Assembly (NCBI GenBank): GCA_030430575.1
Contig: JAUIKF010000020.1
Coordinates: 1 to 64,000, forward strand
Direction: 5' to 3'
Length of the DNA stretch: 64,000 nucleotides
DNA from: Bacteroidia bacterium
GTDB lineage: Bacteria > Bacteroidota > Bacteroidia > J057
Part shown: in pieces, positions 1 through 12,588 of the stretch
How positions within the stretch are numbered: the stretch's first letter is position 1
Layout: each line of letters starts with the position of its first letter
The notes under the pieces: model-generated
The model's database searches: none
What the model was told of the DNA's origin: nothing
Seen by the model: only the letters and a program-made list of their open reading frames with translations
Position numbers and translations under genes: made by a program

Positions 1-3000
1 GACATGGTCCCGCTGGATCGTCTGTTGTGAGGGTCAGCGTAACAGTGCCTGCGGCAATGTCATTCACACCTGGGGTGTAGATCGCGTTCAGGGCAGATGC
101 ATTGTTGAAGGTTCCGTCGCCACTGGTTGTCCAAGTGCTGGTAGAAGCACCGCCGCCAATCGAGCCATTCAACTGAACTGTTCCTCCTTCACAAATATCT
201 TGATCCGCGCCAGCGTCTGCTGTTGGGTCATCATAAATGGTCACGACCATTTGATCGCTAGCAGCCACACATGGGCCGGCTGGATCATTCGTGGTAATGG
301 TCAAAGTAACCGTACCTGCTGCGATGTCTGCTGCACCTGGGGTGTAGATCGCATTCGCGGCAGTCGCATCGTCGAACGTTCCGTCGCCAGATGTCGTCCA
401 AGTCAGGCTGCTTGCACCACCGCCAATATTGCCTGCCAACTGGACAGTTGAGCCTTCACAGATGTCTTGATCTGCACCAGCATCCGCTGTTGGATCATCG
501 CTGATGGTCACGACCATCTGATCACTAGCAGCCAGACATGGTCCCGCTGGATCGTCTGTTGTGAGGGTCAGCGTAACAGTGCCTGCGGCAATGTCATTCA
601 CACCTGGGGTGTAGATCGCATTCAGGGCAGATGCATTGTTGAAGGTTCCGTCGCCACTGGTTGTCCAAGTGCTGGTAGAAGCACCCCCACCAATCGAGCC
701 ATTCAACTGAACTGTTCCTCCTTCACATACCGTCTGGTCTGCTCCAGCATTCGCTTCAGGCTTATCATTAATTATTAGAATCAAATCATCCGAAACCGCA
801 GGACATGGACCCGCAGGATCAGCAGAAGTCAAGGTCAGGGTCACGGTTCCAGCAGCAATGTCACCTGCACCAGGCGTATAGATCGCAGCCAGTGAATTAG
901 CATTGTTAAAGGTTCCGTCTCCGCTGGTCGTCCAAGTACCTGTCGTAGCAGATCCTGTGACACTACCGCTCAAGAGTGCGGTTTCGTCTTCGCAGATCGT
1001 CTGGTCTGGGCCAGCTACTACAATAGGCTTCTTATTGATCGTAATCACCATGTCATCAGCTACTGCTGGACAAGGTCCGGCTGGATCGTCAGAGGTCAGA
1101 GTCAATGTGACAGTGCCACCAGCAATGTCAACTGGACCTGGTGTATAAATCGCAGCGAGTGAATTAGCATTGTTAAAGGTTCCATCTCCACTGGTCGTCC
1201 AGGTACCTGCTGTAGCACTACCTGTGATACTTCCACTGAGGGAAACAGTCTCACCTTCACAGATCGTCTGGTCAGCACCCGCATCAACTACAGGTTTAAG
1301 ATTGATCGTTACAACCATGTCATCAGATACCGCAGGACATGGACCTGCAGGATCATTGGTAGTCAGGGTAATGGTAACTGTGCCATTTGCAATATCATTC
1401 ACACCTGGCGTGTAGGAGGTGATGGCTGCATTTGCATTGGCAAATGTTCCGTCACCACTAGTGGTCCAAGTACTGCTACTCGCACCGCCACCGATATTTC
1501 CTAAGAGGGTCACCTGGTCACCTTCGCAGATCGTCTGGTCAGCACCAGCATCGGCAGTCGCTGCAGGATCAATGGTGATCACCATATCATCAGTCACAGC
1601 AGGACATGGGCCAGCAGGATCATCTGTAGTCAAGGTCAAGGTCACTGTGCCTATAAGGAGGTCAAATGGTCCGGGCGTATAAGTAGTGTTCAGGGCAAAT
1701 GGATTCGCAAATGTGCCATCTCCAGCCGTCGACCAAGTCGACGTTTGTGCACTGCCCCCTATGTTTCCGCCCAAAATCACGATGTCACCTGCACATATAG
1801 TCTGGTCAACACCCGCATCAGAAGTCGCTTCAGGATTGATGGTTACCACCATATCGTCAGCGGTCGACTGACAAGGACCTGCTGGGTCATTGGAAGTCAG
1901 GGTGAGTGAAACGGTACCGTTTGCAATGTCATTCGGTCCAGGCGTATAGATAGTCGCTAGCGCATTCGCATTCGCAAATGTTCCATCGCCACTGGTCGTC
2001 CATGAACCGCTGGTTGCACCACCGTTGACACTTCCTGTGAGGGAGACTGTCTCCGTCTGGCAGATCGTCTGATCCACTCCTGCATCGGCAGTAGCCAAAG
2101 GATTGATTGTAATGACCATGTCATCAGATACAGGCCCACATGGACCAAATGGGTCATTGGTCGTCAAGGTAAGGGTCACCGTACCATTAGCCCTGTCACT
2201 AGTACCTGGTAAGTAGAAGGTGTTGAGGGCATTAGGATTGATAAAGGTTCCATCGCCACTCGTCGTCCACATAGCACTACTAGCACCACCACCAAACTGG
2301 CCTGAGATGGTCACAAAGGCCTCATCTTCACAAATTGTCTGATCAACACCAGCATTCACAGTAGGTTCTGGGCTGATAAATATTTTCACATCATCAGAAG
2401 CCGCCACACAGGAACCAGCAGGATCATCTGTCGTCAAGGTCAGGGTAACTGAGCCACTTGACAGATCTACAGGACCTGGGGTGTAGGTCGTATTGAGTGA
2501 ATTAGCATTGGCAAAACTACCATCTCCACTGGTCGTCCAACTGGCACTGCTTGCGCCGCCACCGATCGTACCTGCAAGGACGATTGAGGTGCTCTCACAT
2601 ACACTCTGGTTAGGACCAGCATCTACCGTAGGCTGTGGAGAAATGGTCAAGACCATATCATCCGTAGCCGCAGGGCAGGATCCTGGAGGATCATTGGTAG
2701 TAATCGTAAGGGTTACACTTCCAACAGCAATGTCCAATGGACCTGGTACATAGAAGGTCAGTACCGCACTGCTATTTAGGAAGTATCCATCTCCGCTAGT
2801 TGTCCACATCTGGCTCGTGGCGCTGCCACCGACAGAACCGACTACCATCGCTTGATCACCCGCACATATGGTCTGATCAGCACCTGCATTTGCTGTAGGT
2901 CCTGGAATGATCACAACAGTCAGGTCATCACTGTCAGACGTACAAGGACCCGCTGGGTCGTCAGTCGTCAAGGTCAAGGTGACATTTCCAAGGAAGATGT

Positions 3001-6000
3001 CAAATGGACCTGGAGTATAAACCGCGTTAAGCGCATTTACATTATTGAATGAACCGTCACCACTTGTAGTCCAAGTGCCTGTGGTTGCACTGGTAATGCT
3101 TCCAGCAAGCTGAACTGTCTCAGAAGAGCAGATAAACTGGTTGTTTCCAGCATCTGCCATCGGATCGTCCGTGATGATCAGTTTCAAGGTATCACCTTCT
3201 GCCATACATGGGCCAGAAGGATCATTTGTTGTAAGAATCAATTCAACCATACCCGTAGCCACATCATTCGTGCCTGGAGTATAGAAGGTAGCGGCAGCAG
3301 TACTATTGTTAAAGGTACCATCGCCAGTTGTGGTCCAAGTCACACTGCTTGCGCCACCACCGAAGCTTCCTGTCAGGTTCGCTACTGATCCTTTACAGAT
3401 CGTCTGATCTGAACCTGCGCTTACAATAGCGGCTGGGTTGATATTGACCACCATATCATCTGATGCTGCTGCACAAGGGCCAGCAGGGTCATTAGTCGTA
3501 ATGGTCAGCGTAACGATACCATTTGCAAGGTCATTGGTACCTGGGGTATAAGTAGTTACGAGAGCAGATGCATTGGCAAATGTTCCGTCACCACTGGTCG
3601 TCCAAGTAATGCTGGTTGCGCCTCCACTCATGCTGCCTGTCAAAGAAACTACATCGCCTTCACAAATCGTCTGGTCTACCCCAGCGTTCGTTTCTGGCAA
3701 ATCATCGATGGTCAATACCATCACATCAACCTCTGCAGGACATGCGCCTGTTGGGTCATTGGTCGTGAGGGTCAGCACGACACTGCCATTGGCAATGTCA
3801 TTGACGCCTGGCGTATAGAAGGTAGCAGCAGCATTCGGATTGTTAAATGTGCCATCACCTGCCGTAGACCAAGTTGCGCTGCTCGCGCCTCCACCAAATG
3901 AACCCGTCAAGTTCACATTGTCACCTTCACAGATCGTCTGGTCAGGACCAGCATTGACGATTGCCTCTGGCAGGATGTTGACGATCATTTGATCAGTCGC
4001 ATCTGGACATGGGCCATTTCCGACAATGCCTGTCAAGGTAAGGGTTACTGTACCATTGCCCTTGTCATTAGGTCCTGGGGTATAAGTAGTGGCAAGAGCA
4101 GATGCGTTAGCAAATGTTCCGTCACCGCTAGTTGTCCACAAGCTAGTCGTTGCGCTACCACTAATGCTACCGGAAAGTGATACTACGTCAGTCTCACAGA
4201 TCGTCTGGTTCGCACCCGCATTCGCTGTTGCTTCAGGATCTATCGAGAGAACCATCGTGTCTTTTCCAATATCACAAGGACCTGGAGGGTCATTGGTGGT
4301 CAAGTATAGCGCTACAGAACCTGCCGCAATATCCAGTGGGCCAGGCGTATAGTTGGTGTTGAGGGCATTTGCATTGGCAAATGTTCCATCACCCGCTGTC
4401 GTCCAGGTTGCACTGCTGGCGCCTGCGCCAAAGCTACCGGTCAAGGCAGCTACATCTCCTTCGCAGATCGTCTGGTCAGTGCCAGCATCCGCTGAAGGCG
4501 AGGTGCCCAAGTTGATGACCATGTCATCACTGGCTGTAGGACAAGGTCCAGCAGGATCGTCAGTAGTGAGCGTAAGCGTCACGGTGCCATTTGCAAGGTC
4601 AGTAGCACCTGGCGTATAGATGGCATCGAGTTTTGTATTATCATCAAATGAACCGTCTCCACTGGTAGTCCAGGTCGCGCTGCTTGCACCACCGCTGATG
4701 CTACCGTTGAGCTGCACAGCCGTTACGCCACAGATCGTCTGGTCTACTCCAGCATTCACAGTCGCTTTATCATTGATCGTCACAATCATGTCATCAGAAA
4801 CGGCTGGACATGGTCCAGCAGGATCATCAGTAGTCAGGGTCAGGGTAACCGTACCTCCAATGATGTCATTAGGTCCAGGGGTATAGAAGGTGTTGAGTGC
4901 ATTTACATTGTTAAATGTGCCGTCACCATTGGTACTCCAAACAGAGCTTGTCGCACCACCACCTATGGTACCCGTCAAATTAACCTGATCACCTTCACAA
5001 ATCGTCTGGTCACTACCAGCATTTGCCGTAGGCTCATCATTAATCTGAATCACTACCTCATCAGAAACAGAAGGACAAGGCCCAGCTGGATCATTCGTGG
5101 TGAGGGTCAGCGTGACAGTTCCTGCGAGAATATCGCCAGGTCCTGGCGTATAAACTGTATTGAGCGCAGAGGCATTGGCAAATGTTCCGTCTCCGTTGGT
5201 CGTCCAAGTCGAACTTGTTGCTCCACCACCAATAGAACCAGTAATCAATACCTGATCACCTTCACAGATCGTCTGGTCTTGACCACCGTTCACTGTAGCG
5301 ATTGGGTTAATCGTCAACAGCATCGTGTCATCAGACGCTGTACATGGACCAGCAGGATCATCAGTAGTCAATACCAGCTTCACGGTTCCTGTGCTAATAT
5401 CTGTAGGTCCTGGGGTGTAGAAGGTAATGAGTGCGTTTACATTGTTAAATGTTCCGTCTCCTGTCGTACTCCAAGTCGCGCTACTAGCACCACCTCCGAT
5501 ACTTCCTGTCAGGTTAGCATTGTCACCTTCACAGATGGTCTGGTCTACACCAGCATCAGCAGAGGTACCACTACCGATAGTCAAGACAAGCAAGTCAGAC
5601 TCAGCAGGACATGGACCTACTGGGTCATTGGTTGTCAGGGTAATGTTTACACTTCCATTCGCGATGTCAATCGGTCCTGGAGTGTACGTTGTGACAATAG
5701 AATTGGCATTGCCAAAGGAACCATCACCACTGGTAGTCCAAGTAGCACTACTTGCACCACCGCCAAAGCTTCCTGTCAGGTTCACAGTACCACCTGCACA
5801 AGTGAACTGGTCAGCACCTGCATTCACTGTTGCTTCGTCATTGATCGTCACGATCATTACGTCAGTCGCAGCAGGACATGGGCCAGCTGGATCATTCGTG
5901 GTAAGGGTAAGCGTTACCGTTCCATTGTTCAAGTCATTGGCACCTGGCGTATAGAAAGTATTGAGTGCAGAAGCATTGTTAAATACTCCATCACCACTGG

Positions 6001-9000
6001 TAGTCCATGTAGCACTGCTTGCGCCACCGCTGATGGAACCATTCATGGTCACAATATCTCCTTCACAAATCGTCTGATCGATGCCTGCATTCGTTTCAGG
6101 TAGGTCATTGATGGTCACTACCATTTGGTCGGAAGCAGCCACACATGGACCTGCTGGATTATCAGTAGTGAGTGTGAGCGTGACAGTGCCAGCTGCAATA
6201 TCATTGGCACCTGGTGTGTAAATCGCATTGAGTGCAGAAGCATTGTTAAATGTACCGTCCCCTGAAGTAGTCCATGTAGCGGAGCTTGCACCACCGCCGA
6301 TGGTTCCGTTGAGCGTTGCCGTTGTGCCTTCACAAATGCTTTGGTCTGAACCCGCATTCACCTCTGGCTGGTCATTGATCGTAACCACCATCTGATCACT
6401 CTCTGCCACACATGGGCCAGCTGGATCGTCAGTTGTCAAGGCCAAGGTCACTGTGCCTGCTGCAATGTCATTGCTGCCTGGGGTGTAGATCGCATTTAGG
6501 GCTGAAGCATTGCTAAACGTTCCGTCACCTGAGGTTGACCATGTTGCGCTGCTTGCACCAGCACCGATTGTGCCATTGAGGCTTACAGTTTCAGTTTCAC
6601 AAATTGTCTGGTCAGAACCTGCATTCACTTCTGGCTGGTCATTAATTGTCACTACCATCTGATCAGTCGCCAAATTACAGGGTCCTGGAGGGTCGTCAGT
6701 TGTGAGTGTAAGTGTGACAGTGCCTGCCGCTATATCATTGGTGCCTGGCGTATAAATCGCCGTGGCCGAATTTGCATTATTAAAGGTGCCATCGCCATTT
6801 GTTGTCCAAGTCAGGCTTGCAGCACCACCACCTATCGTTCCATTCAATTGTACTGTCTCAGTCTCACAGATCGTCTGGTCAGCACCTGCGTCTGCTGATG
6901 CATCATCAGAAATGGTGATTACCATTTGATCGCTTTCAGCCACACATGGACCTGCTGGGTTATCAGTAGTGAGTGTGAGTGTGAGAGTGCCCGCTGCAAT
7001 GTCAGCAGCACCTGGGGTGTAAATCGCAGTCAGTGAGTTCACGTTGTTAAACGTTCCGTCACCACTGGTAGACCAAGTAGCACTTGAAGCACCACCGCCA
7101 ATGGTACCATTCAACTGAGCCGTTGTGCCTTCACAAATACTTTGGTCTGAGCCTGCATTCACTTCAGGCTGGTCATTGATGGTAACTACCATTTGATCGC
7201 TCTCAGCCACACATGGACCCGCTGGGTCATCAGTAGTAAGAGTCAGGGTAACCGTTCCTGCTGCAATATCATTGGTTCCTGGGGTGTAGATCGCATTCAG
7301 GGCAGAAGCATTGTTAAATGTGCCATCACCACTGGTAGACCAAGTAGCTGAACTTGCGCCACCGCCAATAGAACCATTCAACTGAACTGTTTCAGTTTCA
7401 CAGATTGTCTGGTCAGCATTTGCATTAACTTCTGGTTGGTCATTAATCGTCACGACCATTTGATCACTCTCAGCCACACAGGGACCTGCTGGGTCATCAG
7501 TTGTGAGGGTCAAAGTAACCGTTCCTGCTGCAATATCATTGGTTCCTGGGGTGTAGATCGCATTCAGGGCAGAAGCATTGTTAAATGTTCCGTCACCGGA
7601 TGTAGACCAAGTAGCTGAGCTTGCACCGCCACCGATTGAACCGTTCAACTGAACTGTTTCAGTTTCACAAATCGTCTGGTCAGCATTCGCATTTACTTCT
7701 GGCTGGTCATTAATCGTTACGACCATTTGATCACTTTCAGCCACACATGGACCAGCTGGGTCATCAGTTGTAAGGGTCAAAGTAACCGTTCCTGCTGCAA
7801 TATCATTGGTTCCTGGGGTGTAGATCGCATTCAGGGCAGAAACATTGTTAAAGGTGCCGTCGCCACTGGTTGACCAAGTAGCACTGCTTGCACCGCCACC
7901 AATGGAACCATTCAACTGAGCCGTTGTGCCTTCACAAATGCTTTGGTCAGCACCTGCATTTACTTCTGGTTGGTCATTGATAGTCACAACCATCTGATCA
8001 CTTTCAGCCACACATGGACCCGCTGGGTCGTCAGTTGTGAGCGTGAGTGTGACAGTGCCAGCAACAATGTCATTGGTACCAGGCGTATAGATCGCATTAA
8101 GGAGAGAAGCATTGTTAAAGGTTCCGTCACCGGCAGTGCTCCAAGTAGCGCTGCTAGCACCACCACCAATCGAACCGTTCAATTGGACTGTTTCAGTCTC
8201 ACAGATCGTTTGGTCGGCATTCGCATCTACCTCAGGCTGATCATTGATGGTCACAACCATCTGGTCAGATGCAGCATTACATGGCCCCGCTGGGTCATTT
8301 GTTGTCAGGGTCAATGTGACACTGCCACTGGCAATATCATTTGTTCCTGGTGTATAAACTGCATCTGTTTTTGTATTGTCATCGAACGTGCCGTCGCCGC
8401 TTGTAGTCCAAGTCAGGCTTGAAGCACCGCCACCTATCGTTCCATTCAACTGAACGGTCTCAGTCTCACAGATCGTCTGGTCAGCACCGGCGTTTGCTGT
8501 CGCATCATCGGTTATCGTAATCACCATCTGATCACTTTCGGCCACACATGGACCCGCTGGATCGTCAGTTGTAAGGGTAAGGGTTACTGTACCTGCAATC
8601 AGGTCATTGGCACCTGGGGTGTAAATCGCGTTGAGGGCAGAAGCATTGTTGAATGTTCCGTCTCCGGAAGTCGTCCAAGTCGCACTGCTTGCACCGCCAC
8701 CAATGGAACCATTCAACTGAGCTGTTGTGCCTTCACAAATGCTTTGGTCAGCACCTGCATTTACTTCTGGCTGATCATTAATCGTAACCACCATCTGGTT
8801 ACTCTCAGCTACACATGGACCCGCTGGGTCGTCAGTTGTGAGCGTGAGCGTCACTGTACCAGCTGCAATATCATTCGTACCTGGGGTGTAGATCGCATTC
8901 AAGGCAGAAGCATTGTTAAAGGTGCCATCACCACTGGTAGACCAAGTAGCTGAGCTTGCACCGCCACCGATTGAACCATTCAACTGAACCGCCTCAGTTT

Positions 9001-12000
9001 CACAAATCGTCTGGTCAGCATTCGCATCTACTTCTGGCTGGTCATTGATGGTCACAACCATTTGATCAGAAGCCGCATTACATGGTCCTGCGGGGTCATT
9101 TGTTGTCAGGGTTAACGTGACACTGCCACTGGCAATATCATTTGAGCCTGGGGTATAAACTGCGTTGGTTTTTGTATTGTCATCAAAGGTGCCGTCGCCG
9201 CTTGTTGTCCAAGTCAGGCTTGAAGCACCACCACCAATTGTACCATTCAACTGAACCGTCTCCGTTTCACAGATCGTCTGGTCAGCACCTGCGTCCGCTG
9301 TCGCATCATCGGTAATCGTAATAACCATTTGATCGCTTTCAGCCACACATGGACCTGCGGGGTCATCAGTTGTGAGGGTTAAGGTAACTGTTCCTGCAAT
9401 CAGGTCATTGGCACCTGGAGTATAGATCGCGTTTAAGGCATTGGCGTTGTTAAATGTTCCGTCTCCGGAAGTCGTCCAAGTTGCACTGCTTGCTCCGCCA
9501 CCAATTGAACCATTCAACTGAACTGTTTCAGTTTCACAGATGGTCTGGTCAGCGTTTGCATTTACTTCTGGTTGATCATTGATGGTCACGACCATCTGAT
9601 CACTCTCAGCCACACATGGACCCGCTGGGTCATCAGTCGTGAGCGTAAGTGTTACGGTACCTGAAGCAATGTCAGCAGTACCTGGGGTGTAAATCGCATT
9701 CAAGAGAGAAGCATTGTTAAATGTTCCGTCTCCGGAAGTCGTCCAAGTTGCACTGCTTGCTCCGCCACCAATTGAACCATTCAACTGAACTGTTTCAGTT
9801 TCACAAATCGTCTGGTCAGCATTCGCATCCACTTCTGGTTGATCATTGATGGTAACCACCATCTGATCAGAAGCCGCATTACATGGTCCTGCGGGGTCAT
9901 TTGTTGTCAGGGTCAATGTGACACTACCACTGGCAATATCACTTGTTCCTGGGGTATAAACTGCGTCTGTTTTTGTATTGTCATCGAAAGTGCCGTCGCC
10001 GCTTGTTGTCCAAGTCAGGCTTGAAGCACCGCCACCTATCGTTCCATTCAACTGAACGGTCTCAGTCTCACAGATCGTCTGGTCAGCACCGGCGTTTGCT
10101 GTCGCATCATCGGTTATCGTAATCACCATCTGATCACTTTCGGCCACACATGGACCCGCTGGATCGTCAGTTGTAAGGGTAAGGGTTACTGTACCTGCAA
10201 TCAGGTCATTGGCACCTGGGGTGTAAATCGCGTTGAGGGCAGAAGCATTGTTGAATGTTCCGTCTCCGGAAGTCGTCCAAGTCGCACTGCTTGCACCGCC
10301 ACCAATGGAACCATTCAACTGAGCTGTTGTGCCTTCACAAATGCTTTGGTCAGCACCTGCATTTACTTCTGGCTGATCATTAATCGTAACCACCATCTGG
10401 TTACTCTCAGCTACACATGGACCCGCTGGGTCGTCAGTTGTGAGCGTGAGCGTCACTGTACCAGCTGCAATATCATTCGTACCTGGGGTGTAGATCGCAT
10501 TCAAGGCAGAAGCATTGTTAAAGGTGCCATCACCACTGGTAGACCAAGTAGCTGAGCTTGCACCGCCACCGATTGAACCATTCAACTGAACCGCCTCAGT
10601 TTCACAAATCGTCTGGTCAGCATTCGCATCTACTTCTGGCTGGTCATTGATGGTCACAACCATTTGATCAGAAGCCGCATTACATGGTCCTGCGGGGTCA
10701 TTTGTTGTCAGGGTTAACGTGACACTGCCACTGGCAATATCATTTGAGCCTGGGGTATAAACTGCGTTGGTTTTTGTATTGTCATCAAAGGTGCCGTCGC
10801 CGCTTGTAGTCCAAGTCAGGCTTGAAGCACCACCACCTATGTTACCATTCAACTGAACGGTCTCAGTTTCACAAATCGTTTGGTCGGCACCTGCATCTGC
10901 TGTCGCATCATCGGTTATCGTAATAACCATTTGATCACTTTCAGCTACACACGGTCCTGCTGGATCGTCAGTAGTGAGTGTGAGCGTAACCGTTCCTGCA
11001 ATCAAGTCATTGGCACCTGGGGTGTAAATGGCATTCAGCGCAGAAGCATTGTTAAAGGTTCCGTCGCCACTGGTCGTCCAAGTAGCACTGCTTGCACCGC
11101 CACCAATTGAGCCATTCAATTGAGCCGTTGTGCCTTCACAAATGCTTTGGTCAGCACCTGCATTTACTTCTGGCTGATCATTGATTGTCACAACCATTTG
11201 ATCACTTTCAGCCACACATGGACCCGCTGGGTCGTCAGTTGTGAGCGTGAGTGTGACAGTGCCAGCAACAATGTCATTGGTACCAGGCGTATAGATCGCA
11301 TTAAGGAGAGAAGCATTGTTAAAGGTTCCGTCACCGGCAGTGCTCCAAGTAGCGCTGCTAGCACCACCACCAATAGAACCGTTCAACTGAACTGTTTCAG
11401 TTTCACAGATCGTCTGGTCAGCATTCGCATCTACTTCTGGCTGGTCATTGATGGTCACAACCATTTGATCAGAAGCCGCATTACATGGGCCTGCTGGGTC
11501 ATTTGTTGTCAGGGTTAACGTGACACTGCCACTGGCAATATCATTTGAGCCTGGGGTATAAACTGCGTTGGTTTTTGTATTGTCATCAAAGGTGCCGTCG
11601 CCGCTTGTTGTCCAAGTCAGGCTTGAAGCACCACCACCTATGTTACCATTCAACTGAACCGTCTCAGTCTCACAGATCGTCTGGTCAGCACCTGCGTCCG
11701 CTGTTGCATCATCGGTTACTGTAATAACCATTTGATCGCTCTCAGCCACACAAGGACCTGCTGGATCATCAGTTGTAAGCGTTAAGGTAACTGTGCCTGC
11801 AATCAGGTCATTGGCACCAGGAGTATAAATCGCGTTGAGGGCAGAAGCGTTGTTGAAAGTTCCGTCACCACTGGTCGTCCAAGTAGCACTGCTTGCACCA
11901 CCACCAATGGAACCATTCAATTGAGCTGTTGTGCCTTCGCAAATGCTTTGGTCTGAGCCTGCATTCACTTCTGGCTGATCATTAATCGTAACCACCATCT

Positions 12001-12406
12001 GGTCACTTTCAGCTACACATGGTCCCGCTGGGTCGTCAGTTGTGAGCGTGAGCGTCACTGTACCAGCTGCAATATCATTCGTACCTGGGGTGTAGATCGC
12101 ATTCAAGGCAGAAGCATTGTTAAAGGTGCCGTCGCCACTAGTTGACCAAGTAGCTGAGCTTGCACCGCCACCAATCGAACCGTTCAATTGAACCGCCTCA
12201 GTTTCACAGATCGTCTGGTCAGCATTTGCATCTACCTCTGGTTGATCATTGATCGTAACCACCATCTGATCAGAAGCCGCATTACATGGGCCTGCTGGGT
12301 CATTTGTTGTCAGGGTCAATGTGACACTGCCACTGGCAATATCATTTGTTCCTGGGGTATAAACTGCGTCTGTTTTGGTATTGTCATCGAAAGTGCCGTC
12401 GCCGCT
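1..12406 (-). repeat. 46.5-copy 267-bp coding tandem array with an 801-bp higher-order period
   Basis: Anchors spaced by 267 bp cover the whole stretch without a frame-changing indel. From about 8000 to 12406 three unit subtypes alternate strictly. One subtype carries DDNTKTDAVYTPG (anchors 8346, 9147, 9948, 10749, 11550, 12351). A second has ATCAGGTCATTGGCACC on the plus strand (8613, 9414, 10215, 11016, 11817). The third fills the remaining slots. This makes an 801-bp period. Positions about 8406-9205 and 10008-10807 look identical by eye over roughly 800 bp. Units nearer the left edge have diverged more, although 1-180 and 535-714 are nearly identical copies two units apart. Confidence 0.9.
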
Positions 12407-12421
12407 AGGAAGAATGCCCCT
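1..12421 (-). CDS. Giant tandem-repeat surface/adhesin-like protein, partial (PKD/Ig-like units)
   Basis: One minus-strand frame stays open from 12421 to the left edge, giving about 4,135 visible residues and no C-terminus. It consists of about 46.5 copies of an 89-residue unit. The YTPG motif recurs 47 times between plus-strand positions 69 and 12351 at 267-bp steps, with one step of 270 and one of 264. Each unit reads roughly DPAGPC, D(Q/D)MVVTI, DQTICEG, VQLNGSIGG, TWTTSGDGTF, YTPG, ND-A-GTVTLTLTT. This resembles PKD-like/Ig-like beta-sandwich domains of Bacteroidota gliding-motility or T9SS-exported giant proteins. Two Cys per unit (PC and ICE) could form disulfides. No start codon in this frame belongs to a signal peptide; a TGA lies at 12424-12422. 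A surface role is inferred from family resemblance; the expected C-terminal export domain lies outside the window. Confidence 0.85.
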
Positions 12422-12588
12422 TCATCAATAAAATTAACATGTGTTTCTGGAGGGGGTTTATCCACCTGTACTTTTGAGGATTCAGAAGTCGAACAGCCAT
12501 AACATAAAAGGAAGGCAAATAAAATGGCCAATGCCCATCTGGCTTTTATTAGGTTATGCAAGGATAATGGAAATAAAAAATTGTTCAT
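12316..12588 (-). pseudogene. Lipoprotein/signal-peptide stub joined out of frame to the repeat array
   Basis: The ATG at 12588 opens a frame with a basic segment (NLIKARW), a hydrophobic core (ALAILFAFLL) and CYGC, resembling a lipoprotein or Sec signal peptide. About 28 polar residues follow (STSESSKVQVDKPPPETHV...), up to EGAFF. From 12406 downward the same frame runs through the first repeat unit in the wrong phase and stops at 12316. Only about 60 residues are therefore meaningful. An upstream in-frame ATG at 12609 (MKLISIT) is an alternative start. It may be the real N-terminus of the giant protein cut off by a deletion, or the beginning of an unrelated lipoprotein placed here by an assembly join in the repeats. 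Confidence 0.6.

Noticed and set aside
1-12406. CRISPR array or non-coding satellite
   Set aside because: Units are 267 bp, contiguous and coding with a conserved frame. There are no short repeats with unique spacers and no cas genes.
12400-12430. Programmed ribosomal frameshift joining the signal peptide to the repeats
   Set aside because: No slippery heptamer or downstream structure is seen at the junction, and the break falls inside a repeat unit, which fits a deletion or misjoin better.
200-12502. Many plus-strand and out-of-phase ORFs of 60-270 codons inside the repeat array, including 5279-6103
   Set aside because: They are shadows of the minus-strand repeat frame. They repeat every 267 bp with the repeat, lack coherent domains, and the minus frame alone is continuous.
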